A stretch of 64,000 nucleotides of DNA from Psychrobacter sp. P11F6 (GTDB lineage: Bacteria > Pseudomonadota > Gammaproteobacteria > Pseudomonadales > Moraxellaceae): assembly GCF_001435295.1 (NCBI RefSeq), contig NZ_CM003594.1, forward strand, positions 2,934,574 to 2,998,573, written 5' to 3'. A program made the position numbers and the translations under genes. The notes under the pieces were generated by a model that was given only the letters and a program-made list of their open reading frames with translations, ran no database searches and was not told where the DNA came from. Positions 8,046-17,188 of the stretch are shown piece by piece (within the stretch, counting starts at the first letter, position 1; each line of letters opens with the position of its first letter).

Positions 8046-9470
8046 CTAGGCATTGTGACCATTATGGCGTTGCCATATTGTCTCGCCAATGATGCCAGCC
8101 AACTGCTCGGCAATCTTATCTTTGCTCGCCTTCTCAAGTGTCACAGCTTCACTCTTATAACGCTCTGAGAAAAATACCTGCATGGCATTGTTATCGCTGG
8201 CAAAACCAATATCTGCTCGTGAAACATCATTACAAGCAATCAAATCTAGATCTTTAGACACCAGTTTGCCACGAGCATAGCGCTCGATATCTTGCGTTTC
8301 TGCCGCAAAACCAACGACAAACAGCGCTGGATGCGCAAGCGAAATCGTCGCTAGAATATCAGGGTTTTTGACCAAACTCAGCGTCATCGCATCTTGGGTT
8401 TTTTTAATTTTTTGCGGGGCAGCTTCTTCAGTACGATAATCAGCGACAGCCGCCGTGGCAATAAAGATATCCGCCATTACATTTTGATTCTCGCTATGAG
8501 CATGCTGTTTATCATCAATCTCATGGCTGTGGTCATGACTGTGGCTATGATCATCGCCACAATCACACTCGCCATGATGTTCATGTTGATAGCTATGATC
8601 GTGTTCGTGATCGTGAGAATGGTTGTGCTCATCTTCAGGCACATACTGTAGCGCACTGTGCGTACCATCCACGCACTGCTGGGCTGCTATCAGCATCTCT
8701 TTAGCCGACAATACATCAATGCGCGTGACATTCAGCGGTGTCGGCAGTGCCACTTTGCCACCCGCAATCAAGATAACGTCTGCACCAGCAGCCACGCAAG
8801 CACGTGCTAATGCAAAGCCCATCTTACCAGTAGAGTGATTGGACAAGTAACGCACCGGATCGATAGCTTCTACCGTCGGTCCTGCAGTAATTACCACTCG
8901 TTTACCTGCCAATAATTGCGGCGCGGTTTGCATGGCGTTAAATAATAACACTTCTGCCAATAGCTGCTCTGGTTCAGGCAAACGCCCTGCTCCCACATCA
9001 CCGCAGGCTTGCTCACCGCTAGCAGGTTGAATAATCTGATAATTCATATCGCGCAGGGTTTGGACATTGAGATTGACCGCAGGGTGCGCCCACATCTGCT
9101 GATTCATGGCTGGTGCAATGATGACTGGTGCCGCCGTTGCAAGGCATACGGTTGTCAATAAATCATCAGCCATGCCCATCGCGAGACGCGCAAGCGTATT
9201 GGCAGAGGCTGGGGCAATGATGATTAAATCTGCCCATTTCGCCAGCTCAATATGACCCATCCCCGCTTCTGCTTGCTCATCTAACAAGGAGATATGCACC
9301 TCATTGCCAGTCAAAGCTTGCAGGGTCAGTGGCGTAATGAAGGCTTGTGCGCCTGTGGTCATAATGACACGCACCTCAAAGCCTGCCTTGATTAATAGGC
9401 GGGCAAAGATAGCAGATTTATAAGCGGCGATACCGCCAGTGATAGCAAGCACAATATTGGACATAAGCAT
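8046..9470 (-). CDS. coaBC: Bifunctional phosphopantothenoylcysteine decarboxylase/synthetase CoaBC
   Basis: This enzyme catalyses two coenzyme A steps: CTP-dependent ligation of cysteine to 4'-phosphopantothenate (CoaB) and flavin-dependent decarboxylation (CoaC). The CoaC half (residues 1 to about 180) shows ITGGIAAYK, the PAMNQQMW loop and ACGDVGAGRLPEPEQ. The CoaB half starts at GKRVVITAGPTVEAIDPVRYLSN, with STGKMGFALA and, after an insertion, AAVADYRTEEAAPQKIKK. Residues about 267-332 form an unusual linker with 16 His between residues 282 and 325, plus a CDC motif, inside the CoaB half. The gene is divergent from radC, as in many gammaproteobacteria. Starts at 9470 or 9464 are both possible. 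Confidence 0.95.
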   Translation of the reverse strand: MLMSNIVLAITGGIAAYKSAIFARLLIKAGFEVRVIMTTGAQAFITPLTLQALTGNEVHISLLDEQAEAGMGHIELAKWADLIIIAPASANTLARLAMGMADDLLTTVCLATAAPVIIAPAMNQQMWAHPAVNLNVQTLRDMNYQIIQPASGEQACGDVGAGRLPEPEQLLAEVLLFNAMQTAPQLLAGKRVVITAGPTVEAIDPVRYLSNHSTGKMGFALARACVAAGADVILIAGGKVALPTPLNVTRIDVLSAKEMLIAAQQCVDGTHSALQYVPEDEHNHSHDHEHDHSYQHEHHGECDCGDDHSHSHDHSHEIDDKQHAHSENQNVMADIFIATAAVADYRTEEAAPQKIKKTQDAMTLSLVKNPDILATISLAHPALFVVGFAAETQDIERYARGKLVSKDLDLIACNDVSRADIGFASDNNAMQVFFSERYKSEAVTLEKASKDKIAEQLAGIIGETIWQRHNGHNA

Positions 9471-9591
9471 GGCATCAATAAAAAGTTGAAAGATAAAATT
9501 GCGCTTATAGTAACAATTATGAGATAAGTTGGGTAAGAATTTCCGTATTTACTCAATATATCTGGCAGCAATCCATTCTCAAGGAGTGACA

Positions 9592-10275
9592 ATGGCGATT
9601 AAAGACTGGCATGAAGATGATAGACCACGTGAAAAACTACTAAAATTTGGGGCAGAGCATTTATCTGATGCCGAGATATTAGCGATATTTCTGCGCACAG
9701 GTACGCAGTCACAGTCAGCTATCGAGCTGGCGCGTCATTTGATCGAGCAATTTGGTAGCTTGGCAGAATTATTGGCAGCGCCGCAACAGATGGTTCTTGC
9801 TTGTCATGGTATTGGTCCTGCCAAATACGCGCAGATATTGGCCTCACTTGAGATGGGCACGCGTTATTTGGACAGTCAGCTTAAAACTGGTCACGCACTT
9901 GGGCACTCGCAAATGGTCAAAGACTATATCAGCACTCAGCTGCGCGGGGAGCATCGCGAAGTCTTTGCGGTACTTTGCTTAGACAATGCGTTAAATCTCA
10001 TTAATTTTGAGATACTGTTTACTGGCGGCATCTCCTCTTGCTCCGTCTGTATCAAACACGTTCTGCGTCATGCCTTGAGTCACGCCGCCAGCCAACTCAT
10101 TGTCGCACACAATCATCCGCATACCGACGCGACCCCTTCAACGGCAGACAACTTATTAACTTACGAGCTAAAGAAAGCCTGCGATTTAATCGATTTATCC
10201 TTGGTAGACCACATCATTGTTGGACGCAATGAGACATTATCTTATGCCGAAAGCTGCTTAGCGCCTTTTGGATAA
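9592..10275 (+). CDS. radC: RadC family JAB1/MPN protein
   Basis: RadC is a conserved bacterial protein with an N-terminal helix-hairpin-helix-like region (CHGIGPAKY at about 71-79) and a C-terminal JAMM metalloprotease-like domain. The full JAMM motif HxHx7Sx2D is present: His173, His175, Ser183, Asp186. The biological role is unsettled; a direct DNA-repair role is doubtful. I start at ATG 9592 because it is preceded by AAGGAG and gives the family N-terminus MAIKDW. The frame is open further upstream to 9529 without support. Length is 227 residues, normal for the family. Confidence 0.93.
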   Translation: MAIKDWHEDDRPREKLLKFGAEHLSDAEILAIFLRTGTQSQSAIELARHLIEQFGSLAELLAAPQQMVLACHGIGPAKYAQILASLEMGTRYLDSQLKTGHALGHSQMVKDYISTQLRGEHREVFAVLCLDNALNLINFEILFTGGISSCSVCIKHVLRHALSHAASQLIVAHNHPHTDATPSTADNLLTYELKKACDLIDLSLVDHIIVGRNETLSYAESCLAPFG

Positions 10276-10624
10276 CTGATTACGACTGTTATTTTTGCCT
10301 ATATGAGAAAATCTTGATACATATAATCGACACAGCGTAGCATTTTAGCTATTGATAGTTATCGGCAACTGTTTCATATTGATGGCTAAATTTGTCTTTT
10401 ATTTGTCTGTCACTGGTTAGGTAGTTATCAAAGCCACTTTTGTAAAATGCTCAACAAATTAAAATTGATTATAAAATATGCTACAAAATCCATAACGGCT
10501 CATTGGTTTAATTTGGTCACCAGACCCTTAAACATCAGCAAAAATAACAACAAGATTTATTCAAATACTTTAATACACACACATTTTTCGCGCTTTTGGT
10601 TTAGCGTTATAAAAGGAGATAGTC
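10276..10624 (+). other. 349-bp spacer before fadE
   Basis: AT-rich intergenic DNA between radC and the acyl-CoA dehydrogenase gene. Short open frames here run into fadE in another frame and have no coding character. I see no hairpin terminator after radC and no convincing promoter match; the only clear signal is the AAAGGAGA ribosome binding site of fadE at its end. Confidence 0.4.
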
Positions 10625-13570
10625 ATGGCAATTGGCTTATTTATTTTGGCAATCATTATTCAATTAGCCATGGTTTTAGCCATCTTTTTATTGTCCCTAT
10701 CACGAGTCACAGGCAGTATCGTTGCCCTAGTTACCGTCCTTGTCACCGCCTTTATCAGTCCTTGGTCGCTCATTTTGGGCATACCAATCGCTTTACTTTG
10801 CATCGTTTTGCTCGTCGCCCCTATTCGTCAGTCACTGATTACCAGACCTGTTTACAAGACTTTGGGCGGGGCAATGCCGAGCATGAGCGATACCGAGCGA
10901 GAAGCACTCGATGCGGGTACCAGCTGGTGGGAAAAAGAGCTGTTTATGGGTGCGCCTGACTGGGATACTTTTGCTCAATATCCCTATCCAGAGCTGTCGG
11001 CAGAAGAGCAAAGCTTTATTGATAATGAAGTAGAAGTACTATGCGCCATGCTTGATGAATGGAAAATTCAGCATGAAGACAAAGAGCTGTCGCCTGAAGC
11101 GTGGCAATTTATCAAAGCCAATGGATTTTTAGGCTTAATCATTCCAAAAGAGTTTGGCGGTTTAGATTTTAGCTCTTATGCACAAAGCCGTATCATGAGC
11201 AAAATCGCTTCACGCTCGCCAACCGCTGCGGTTACCTGTATGGTGCCAAACTCGCTCGGCCCTGGTGAGCTGTTGATGCACTATGGTACGGACGCGCAAA
11301 AACAGCGTTGGCTACCCGGTCTTGCCAAGGGTGACGAGGTGCCTTGCTTTGGTTTGACTGGCCCAGAAGCAGGTTCCGATGCTGGTGCGATTCCAGATAC
11401 AGGGGTGGTTTGTTATGGTGCGCATGAGGGCGAGCAAGTGCTCGGTTTGCGTATGAACTTTTCTAAGCGCTGGATTACCCTCGCACCTATCGCCACGGTC
11501 GTGGGTTTAGCATTCAAGATGCACGATCCTGAAGGTTTGCTTGGCAATCCTGATAAGACCGATTACGGTATCACTTGTGCGCTCGTTCCTGCCAGCCATG
11601 AAGGCGTTATCATAGGACCACGCCATAATCCAATTGGCTCGCCATTTATGAATGGTACAGTCGATGGTAAAGACGTCTTTATTCCACTAGATTACATCAT
11701 TGGCGGCGTCGAAAATGCGGGTCGCGGTTGGCGTATGCTGATGGAGTGCTTGGGCGTTGGTCGCGGCATCTCTTTACCAGCTTTATCAACCTCAGCCAGT
11801 GAAATGACATATCTGTCTGTCGGTGCTTTTGCCAAAGTACGCGAACAGTTTAAAATCTCTGTTGGCAAGTTTGAAGGCGTCCAAGACGCTACCAGCCGCA
11901 TGGCAAGTAACACTTATATGCTAGAGGCATTTCGTCACCTCGTCACCTGCGGTCTGAACCAAGGCGGCACACCATCAGTGATGACGGCAATGGCAAAATA
12001 CTATGCGACTGAAACCATGCGCAGTGTGGTTAACGACGGTATGGATGTGGTTGGTGGTCGCGCGGTACAGATGGGTCCACGTAACTTTTTGGCCACACCT
12101 TATCAGGCAATTCCAGTATCTATCACGGTTGAAGGCGCAAATATCTTGACGCGCTCACTCATGATATTTGGTCAAGGCGCGATGCGTTGCCATCCTTATC
12201 TCTTTGATGAGCTGCAATTGCTGCAAAGCGAAGATAAAGAAGGCGCACTCAAACAGTTCGACACGCTATTTTTTAAACATTTGGGTTATACCTTTAATCG
12301 CGGCGCAAAGGCATTTGTCGCAGGTTATGTCGGTGGCAGTAATCATGCACCAAGCTTTGCGGACAGCTTTACTCGTCCCTACTACAAATACATCAACCGC
12401 CTGAGCGCAAGCTTTGCCTTAACGGCTGACATGGCATTAGGGTTGCTCGCTGGTGACTTAAAACGTAAAGAGATGCTGTCTGGGCGCTTAGCTGATATTC
12501 ATAGCCATTTATTCATTAGCACTGCTATTTTGCAGTTTTATGAGCATGGTACTAAATCAGCTTCCGAACGCTTGCATGCTGAGGTTGCCTTACAAAATAG
12601 CTTATATACCATTCAAGAAGCTTTTGAAGCCTTTTTTGCAAACTTCCCTAATCGTATGGCGGCCAGTTTGGTCAGTTTTGTGACTTTTCCCAGCGGCTCT
12701 ATCTTTACGCCGCCAAGCGATGAGCTCAAACGCAAGCTGGGCGATGCTTTTATGGATGACTTTGAAGCCAACCCGTTCCGTGATTATCTCAAAACCATGG
12801 TCTATTATAATACTGAAGCTGATGATGTCACTGGACGTATGGAACACGCTTATCAAACGCTACTGAGCATCGAGCCATTATGGCAGAGGTTTAAAAAGGC
12901 TGAACACCAGGACAGTTTTGAAGGGCTTACTTTTGAGGATCATGTGGTATATGCCAGCCAAAACGGCGATATTACCGAAGAAGAAGCTGAAGTGCTTATT
13001 CAGTACAACGCCATACGCTTTAACTCATTATTGACTGACGTGTTCGATAAACATTTATTGCATGCCCAAGAGCGCACCAATCCACACAGCCTCGATAATG
13101 CTGTACAGCAACTGACGGACTATGCACAATTGAAAAATGACGCGCAAGCCAGAAATGGCATTGCGACAAACATGACAGCTGAAAATGATGTCAACTCTAA
13201 TGACTTGGGTACGCCCGTCAATACAGACAAACCAACTGGCGATGCCAACCCCAATCATGGTTATGAGAGTGACGGTGATGTAGAAATGGTCAAAGAGCAA
13301 GATACTATTGAGGAGGTACGTGCACAGACCAACTTTGATGAGTCTGAGCCTAAGATCGAAGCACTAGATCATCGCCACCGTGATGCAGAGTCACACTTAA
13401 GTGAACGCATGAGTAACAACCATCGTCTGAATCAACATAATGCTGACGACCTAGAGCCTTCTGAAATATCTGAAAATGCAGAAAATGTGAAGGATGATAT
13501 AGACAAACCTGCCGCTACTGATCCTAAATGGCAGGATGGTCTACGCCGTGATGAAAGTGACAAAGTTTAA
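10625..13570 (+). CDS. fadE: FadE-type acyl-CoA dehydrogenase with long acidic C-terminal tail
   Basis: A membrane-associated acyl-CoA dehydrogenase of the large FadE class (first step of fatty-acid beta-oxidation, FAD-dependent). An AAAGGAGA site precedes the ATG. Residues 1 to about 70 hold two hydrophobic helices. The dehydrogenase core follows, with FGLTGPEAGSDAGAIPD (about 243-259), FSKRWITLAP, NAGRGWRMLMECLGVGRG and VEGANILTRSLMIFGQGA (about 502-519). The FadE C-terminal domain continues to about residue 815. E. coli FadE is about 814 residues; this protein is 981. The extra 165 residues or so are acidic, Asn/Asp/Glu-rich and probably disordered. Two fadD genes lie at 54-58 kb. Confidence 0.92.
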   Translation: MAIGLFILAIIIQLAMVLAIFLLSLSRVTGSIVALVTVLVTAFISPWSLILGIPIALLCIVLLVAPIRQSLITRPVYKTLGGAMPSMSDTEREALDAGTSWWEKELFMGAPDWDTFAQYPYPELSAEEQSFIDNEVEVLCAMLDEWKIQHEDKELSPEAWQFIKANGFLGLIIPKEFGGLDFSSYAQSRIMSKIASRSPTAAVTCMVPNSLGPGELLMHYGTDAQKQRWLPGLAKGDEVPCFGLTGPEAGSDAGAIPDTGVVCYGAHEGEQVLGLRMNFSKRWITLAPIATVVGLAFKMHDPEGLLGNPDKTDYGITCALVPASHEGVIIGPRHNPIGSPFMNGTVDGKDVFIPLDYIIGGVENAGRGWRMLMECLGVGRGISLPALSTSASEMTYLSVGAFAKVREQFKISVGKFEGVQDATSRMASNTYMLEAFRHLVTCGLNQGGTPSVMTAMAKYYATETMRSVVNDGMDVVGGRAVQMGPRNFLATPYQAIPVSITVEGANILTRSLMIFGQGAMRCHPYLFDELQLLQSEDKEGALKQFDTLFFKHLGYTFNRGAKAFVAGYVGGSNHAPSFADSFTRPYYKYINRLSASFALTADMALGLLAGDLKRKEMLSGRLADIHSHLFISTAILQFYEHGTKSASERLHAEVALQNSLYTIQEAFEAFFANFPNRMAASLVSFVTFPSGSIFTPPSDELKRKLGDAFMDDFEANPFRDYLKTMVYYNTEADDVTGRMEHAYQTLLSIEPLWQRFKKAEHQDSFEGLTFEDHVVYASQNGDITEEEAEVLIQYNAIRFNSLLTDVFDKHLLHAQERTNPHSLDNAVQQLTDYAQLKNDAQARNGIATNMTAENDVNSNDLGTPVNTDKPTGDANPNHGYESDGDVEMVKEQDTIEEVRAQTNFDESEPKIEALDHRHRDAESHLSERMSNNHRLNQHNADDLEPSEISENAENVKDDIDKPAATDPKWQDGLRRDESDKV

Positions 13571-13657
13571 AGCTTTGATAATTCTTGAAATGACAAGCTT
13601 TGAAATAACAAGGCACAAAAGAATCAGGCTTAAAATATTTAAAAAACAATAGATGTT

Positions 13658-13780
13658 AAGGCTGCTATAGTCGATTCAATTTAAAAGTAGTACAAGGCAA
13701 CCGAGTGTAGATGTATATTTAATACTTCAAGCGAGGTTAACGCAGTAATACTTTTATAGTGGAATGACTATAGAAGCCTT
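13658..13780. mobile_element. MITE-like element with imperfect terminal inverted repeats
   Basis: A 123-bp stretch whose two ends are inverted copies. AAGGCTGCTATAGTC at the left matches the complement of GACTATAGAAGCCTT at the right with one mismatch. The similarity continues inward through a TAAAAGTA block for more than 35 nt with few mismatches. It has no coding capacity. Ends and size fit a miniature inverted-repeat element or a dispersed intergenic repeat. I see no second copy in this window and no clear target-site duplication outside the arms, so mobility is inference. Confidence 0.55.
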
Positions 13781-13808
13781 GCACGATACATTCTGATCAT
13801 CCACTTAG

Positions 13809-13840
13809 AAAAGACTGCCCAATTTGAGCAGTCTTTTTTT
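13809..13840 (+). terminator. Rho-independent terminator
   Basis: A perfect 10-bp stem AAAAGACTGC with its complement around a 9-nt loop, ending in a run of T. It lies 240 bp after fadE and just beyond the MITE-like element, so it may end fadE transcription. The distance is unusual. Confidence 0.75.
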
Positions 13841-13904
13841 AGTTATAAATCGCCGTTTTTAACCATTAAGGCATGTTTGATGATTCAACCATGGCACTGA
13901 CAGA

Positions 13905-13940
13905 GACTGTTTTTTAGGCAGTTTGACGTTAAAAACAGTC
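13905..13940. repeat. 10-bp perfect inverted repeat
   Basis: GACTGTTTTT and its exact complement AAAAACAGTC separated by 16 nt. It could fold as a weak hairpin; there is no T-run after it, so its role is unknown. Confidence 0.45.
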
Positions 13941-14432
13941 AGTTTAGTCATTCTAAGCGTCTACTTTTAACAATGAAATGTTAAAAAAGAGCCCTGTCTC
14001 CCTCTATTAATATTGGAAATAATACTAAATTCTCCCAGCTCCATATAAAAAATATGTTATAAAACTAATTCACGCATGAACATTATTGTCATTTTATGCT
14101 TTGTCTGGAACAGTTTTAGCGATCAGCAATATCTATTTTTGAATGTTCAACACGCGCTAATATTGGTCAATATGCCTTGTCATTTACCTACTTTACTCGC
14201 GAAAAATTCGGCGCAGACAACTTAACTATTGATTTATATTACCTTAGTCATAAAAAAACGTTGCAGTATCCTTAACAATTATTTTATATTGTGCCCCGAA
14301 AACGTGACACTAAGTGGAAGTTGAAAGAATTTAATAGACGTAGCAAGAGCGGTGATAATAATGGCAACAATCACATTGATGTGAGCAGCCTATCTATTCG
14401 CTACTGGGGCACGTACACAAAGGATATAAGTT

Positions 14433-15809
14433 ATGTGGAAAAATATGGGACTGACCGGCAAGATTATTGTCGCTATGGTACTCGGTATCATACTGGGATT
14501 GTTTATAAACTATTCAGGACTGAACGCTGAAGGCGGTTTCATTCATACGTACATTACCAATGGCTTCCTCGCCATTGTCGGCAAGCTATTTGTCAACTCA
14601 CTCAAAATGCTAGTCGTGCCTTTGGTGCTGATCTCACTGATTTGCGGTGTTTGCGGTATTGGGGATATTCGTTTGCTTGGTCGCATCGGCACCAAGACAT
14701 TTCTTATTTATATGATGACAACAGCTCTGGCTATCGCAACAGCGATTGGGCTTGGCGTGCTATTTGGTATCGGTAAAGGCATGAATATCGAAACTGAAGC
14801 GGCATTTGAAGCAGCTTCAGCACCGCCGCTGCTTGATGTGTTCTCTAATATTATCCCATCAAACCCCATCAGCGCGATGGCAAATGGTGATATGTTATCG
14901 ATTATTTTCTTTGCTATTTTGATCGGTGTTAGTATTTTGATGGTGGGTAAACCTGCTAAAGGCTTAGTGCAGAGCTTAGAATTAATCAATGAAGTCATCT
15001 TAAAAATGGTGACCATCATCATGAATCTTGCACCTTATGGTGTATTTGCGCTATTGACCAAAGCAATGGCCGAGCTGGGTTTAGACTTGATTTGGTCACT
15101 GCTCGGTTATGTGGCGGTATTGGTCGGCTCATTGGCATTCCATTTCTTTGTCACTATGATGATTGTACTCAAAGTCTCTTCAGGCTTATCCATCAAAACC
15201 TTTTTGGCAAAAATGCGTGAAGTTCAGATTTTTGCTTTTAGTACGTCAAGCTCGAACGCGACGATTCCTATTACCTTGCGTACGGTCACCAAGCGTATGG
15301 GTGTCAATAACTCAGTTGCTTCATTTACGGTGCCTTTTGGTGCGACCATCAACATGGATGGTACCGCCATCATGCAAGGTACGGCGACCATTTTCATTGC
15401 CAATATCTATGGTATTGACTTGGGCGTGACTGAGTATCTGACTGTCATTCTAATGTCCGTTTTGGCTTCCGTCGGTACCGCTGGTGTACCGGGTGTTGGT
15501 CTGATTATGCTATCAATGGTATTTGCCCAAGTCGGTCTACCTATCGAAGGTATCGGTCTTATCTTAGGTGTGGATCGTATTCTTGATATGTTACGTACCG
15601 CAGTGAACGTCGGTGGCGATGCCGCTGTGACGGCTATTGTGGCAAAATCAGAAGGCAAAATGGATTTGGCTATTTATAACGATCCTAACGCTGGTGCAAA
15701 AGACGTGTTTGATGGTCACATTGATGAAGACAATGAGCGTGAATTCTCTGAAGTCTTTAGTGATGGGATCATGGGCAGTGAGTACGATGATATCGATCGT
15801 CGCCGCTAG
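14433..15809 (+). CDS. Dicarboxylate/amino acid:cation symporter (DAACS family)
   Basis: A 458-residue secondary transporter of the GltP/DctA fold that couples uptake of dicarboxylates or acidic/neutral amino acids to Na+ or H+. Visible features are LVVPLVLISLICGV in the first half, the Ser-rich re-entrant loop STSSSNATIP at about residues 271-280, the cation-binding motif NMDGTA (about 307-312), and the second hairpin VGTAGVPGVGLIML. DRILDMLRTAVNVGGDA then lies in the last helix (the substrate-contacting D and N positions). The tail is acidic. The specific substrate is not assignable. GGATA precedes the ATG at a usable distance. Confidence 0.9.
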   Translation: MWKNMGLTGKIIVAMVLGIILGLFINYSGLNAEGGFIHTYITNGFLAIVGKLFVNSLKMLVVPLVLISLICGVCGIGDIRLLGRIGTKTFLIYMMTTALAIATAIGLGVLFGIGKGMNIETEAAFEAASAPPLLDVFSNIIPSNPISAMANGDMLSIIFFAILIGVSILMVGKPAKGLVQSLELINEVILKMVTIIMNLAPYGVFALLTKAMAELGLDLIWSLLGYVAVLVGSLAFHFFVTMMIVLKVSSGLSIKTFLAKMREVQIFAFSTSSSNATIPITLRTVTKRMGVNNSVASFTVPFGATINMDGTAIMQGTATIFIANIYGIDLGVTEYLTVILMSVLASVGTAGVPGVGLIMLSMVFAQVGLPIEGIGLILGVDRILDMLRTAVNVGGDAAVTAIVAKSEGKMDLAIYNDPNAGAKDVFDGHIDEDNEREFSEVFSDGIMGSEYDDIDRRR

Positions 15810-15852
15810 GCACTCGCATTGAATAGATTTTGATAGTTTATTCAATATACAT

Positions 15853-15887
15853 AAAAAACCTCAGTCATATTGGCTGAGGTTTTTTTC
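15853..15887. terminator. Bidirectional hairpin terminator
   Basis: AACCTCAG pairs with CTGAGGTT around a 9-nt loop, with A-runs before and T-runs after. It lies between the convergent symporter and TSUP genes. Confidence 0.85.
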
Positions 15888-15922
15888 TTTACTAAATACA
15901 TTTAGGGCGTGTTGAACAACAA

Positions 15923-16678
15923 TCAACCAAAAACGTATTTGGTTACCATCGCCAAGCATACCACTACAATCATCGGACGAATCAGCTTACTACCGCCTTT
16001 GACCACCATATGAGAGCCAAAATACGCACCTATCGTTTGTCCCACCATCATGGCAAGCCCTACTTTCCACAAGACATTACCGCCCAAAATAAAGAATATT
16101 AACGAGCCAATATTGGTCGATAAATTCAATACCTTTGCTGCGCCTGTTGCTTCGATAATTTGACGACCGCGCAATGCCACGTTGCCGAGCGCAAAAAACA
16201 TCCCTGTGCCTGGTCCAATATAACCATCATAAAAACCAATTAGCGGTGCAACCACTTTTTGCCATTTACCTTCTGAGATACGCGGCGCAGCTTCTACTTC
16301 GCCAAGTCGAGGCGCAAACAAGGTATAAATCCCGATAGCCGCAATCAAAAACGGAATCAGTGTCTCAAGCAGATCTGGCGGCGACATCTGTACAGCGATA
16401 GTGCCGAGAACAGAACCGATAAAAGCGCCAACGATAGCTACTTTGATACGTTGCGGTTTGACCACCCCTTTTCTAATCATCGTAATAGAGGCTGCTAGCG
16501 CACCTGAAGCGGCTTGTAGCTTATTGGTACCAAGCGTTAGCACTGGTGGGATATTGGCGAGTAACATGGCGGGGATGGTCAATAAACCGCCACCACCAGC
16601 GATGGCATCAATAAAGCCTGCCAACGCTGCCACAGCGGTGAGCATTAATATAACCTCTAACGAAAGCGATAAGTCCAT
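15923..16678 (-). CDS. TauE/SafE (TSUP) family membrane permease
   Basis: A 251-residue, eight-helix permease of the TSUP family. The first repeat has AALAGFIDAIAGGGGLLTIPAMLL and LGTNKLQA; the second has PLIGFYDGYIGPGTGMFFALG and KVLNLSTNIGSL. These are the classical YfcA-type motifs, clearer than in the paralogue at 7.2-8.0 kb, so the two belong to different subgroups. YfcA-like members are thought to export or import small organic anions, but the substrate is unknown. It is a single gene, convergent with the symporter. Confidence 0.9.
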   Translation of the reverse strand: MDLSLSLEVILMLTAVAALAGFIDAIAGGGGLLTIPAMLLANIPPVLTLGTNKLQAASGALAASITMIRKGVVKPQRIKVAIVGAFIGSVLGTIAVQMSPPDLLETLIPFLIAAIGIYTLFAPRLGEVEAAPRISEGKWQKVVAPLIGFYDGYIGPGTGMFFALGNVALRGRQIIEATGAAKVLNLSTNIGSLIFFILGGNVLWKVGLAMMVGQTIGAYFGSHMVVKGGSKLIRPMIVVVCLAMVTKYVFG

Positions 16679-17188
16679 GACGCTGACCTGTAAATTTTAT
16701 GATGGAAAATGAGGAAGTTCTAAAAACTGGCTTTAAGAACGGGCTTTAAGAACTGGAAATAAAATATTAGTAGCAATGTTGCTATCAAATTTGCTATTCA
16801 TTAGCTGATAGTACTGCTGATATGTATTAAAGCTGTGACAGAACATCACAAAATGCCAATCATTATAAAGATAAAACGCTAAAAAAAGCCAAAAACGTAA
16901 AAAAGTCTGCTAGATTTGTCTAACGGCTTAATAAGTATCTAAGATAAACAGCGATTGATTAAAAGTATGTAACGACTGACCAAGCTTTTGTCTGCTCTAT
17001 CGACTTTATAATATCGCTATTATTAATGTGGCAAGTGGCACTTATAACTTTTGGTTGACGTATTTTGTTGTCTATATCAATAAGAGTATGAGAAACTGTT
17101 GCTGTCTATCATGTCTTTATGAGTCATGTCATAGATATTTGAGGTTATTGGATTAATTTGTAATTCGTGTTTAGCAAATGAGGATGAT
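16679..17188. other. 510-bp spacer between TSUP gene and nhaA
   Basis: AT-rich divergent intergenic region that should hold both promoters. A 12-bp direct repeat GGCTTTAAGAAC occurs twice in tandem (16729-16740 and 16742-16753), close upstream of the TSUP start. I see no other clear structure and no gene. Confidence 0.4.

Larger units (their letters stand above)
13571..14432. other. 862-bp non-coding region
   Basis: Spacer between fadE and the dicarboxylate symporter. It contains, in order, a MITE-like inverted-repeat element (13658-13780), a Rho-independent terminator (13809-13840) and a 10-bp hairpin (13905-13940). About 400 bp of AT-rich DNA follows that should contain the symporter promoter. 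A 79-codon open frame from 14291 overlaps the symporter start and has no protein-like character. Confidence 0.6.

Noticed and set aside
8394..8668. Met/Ile-rich open frames on both strands across the CoaBC His-rich region
   Set aside because: Frame shadows of the repetitive CAT/GAT codons in the real coaBC gene.
10447..10959. 170-codon open frame overlapping the start of fadE
   Set aside because: Out of frame with the strong fadE gene, basic low-quality composition, no ribosome binding site.
14291..14530. 79-codon open frame overlapping the start of the dicarboxylate symporter
   Set aside because: Overlaps a well-supported gene in another frame, no ribosome binding site, composition unlike a protein.
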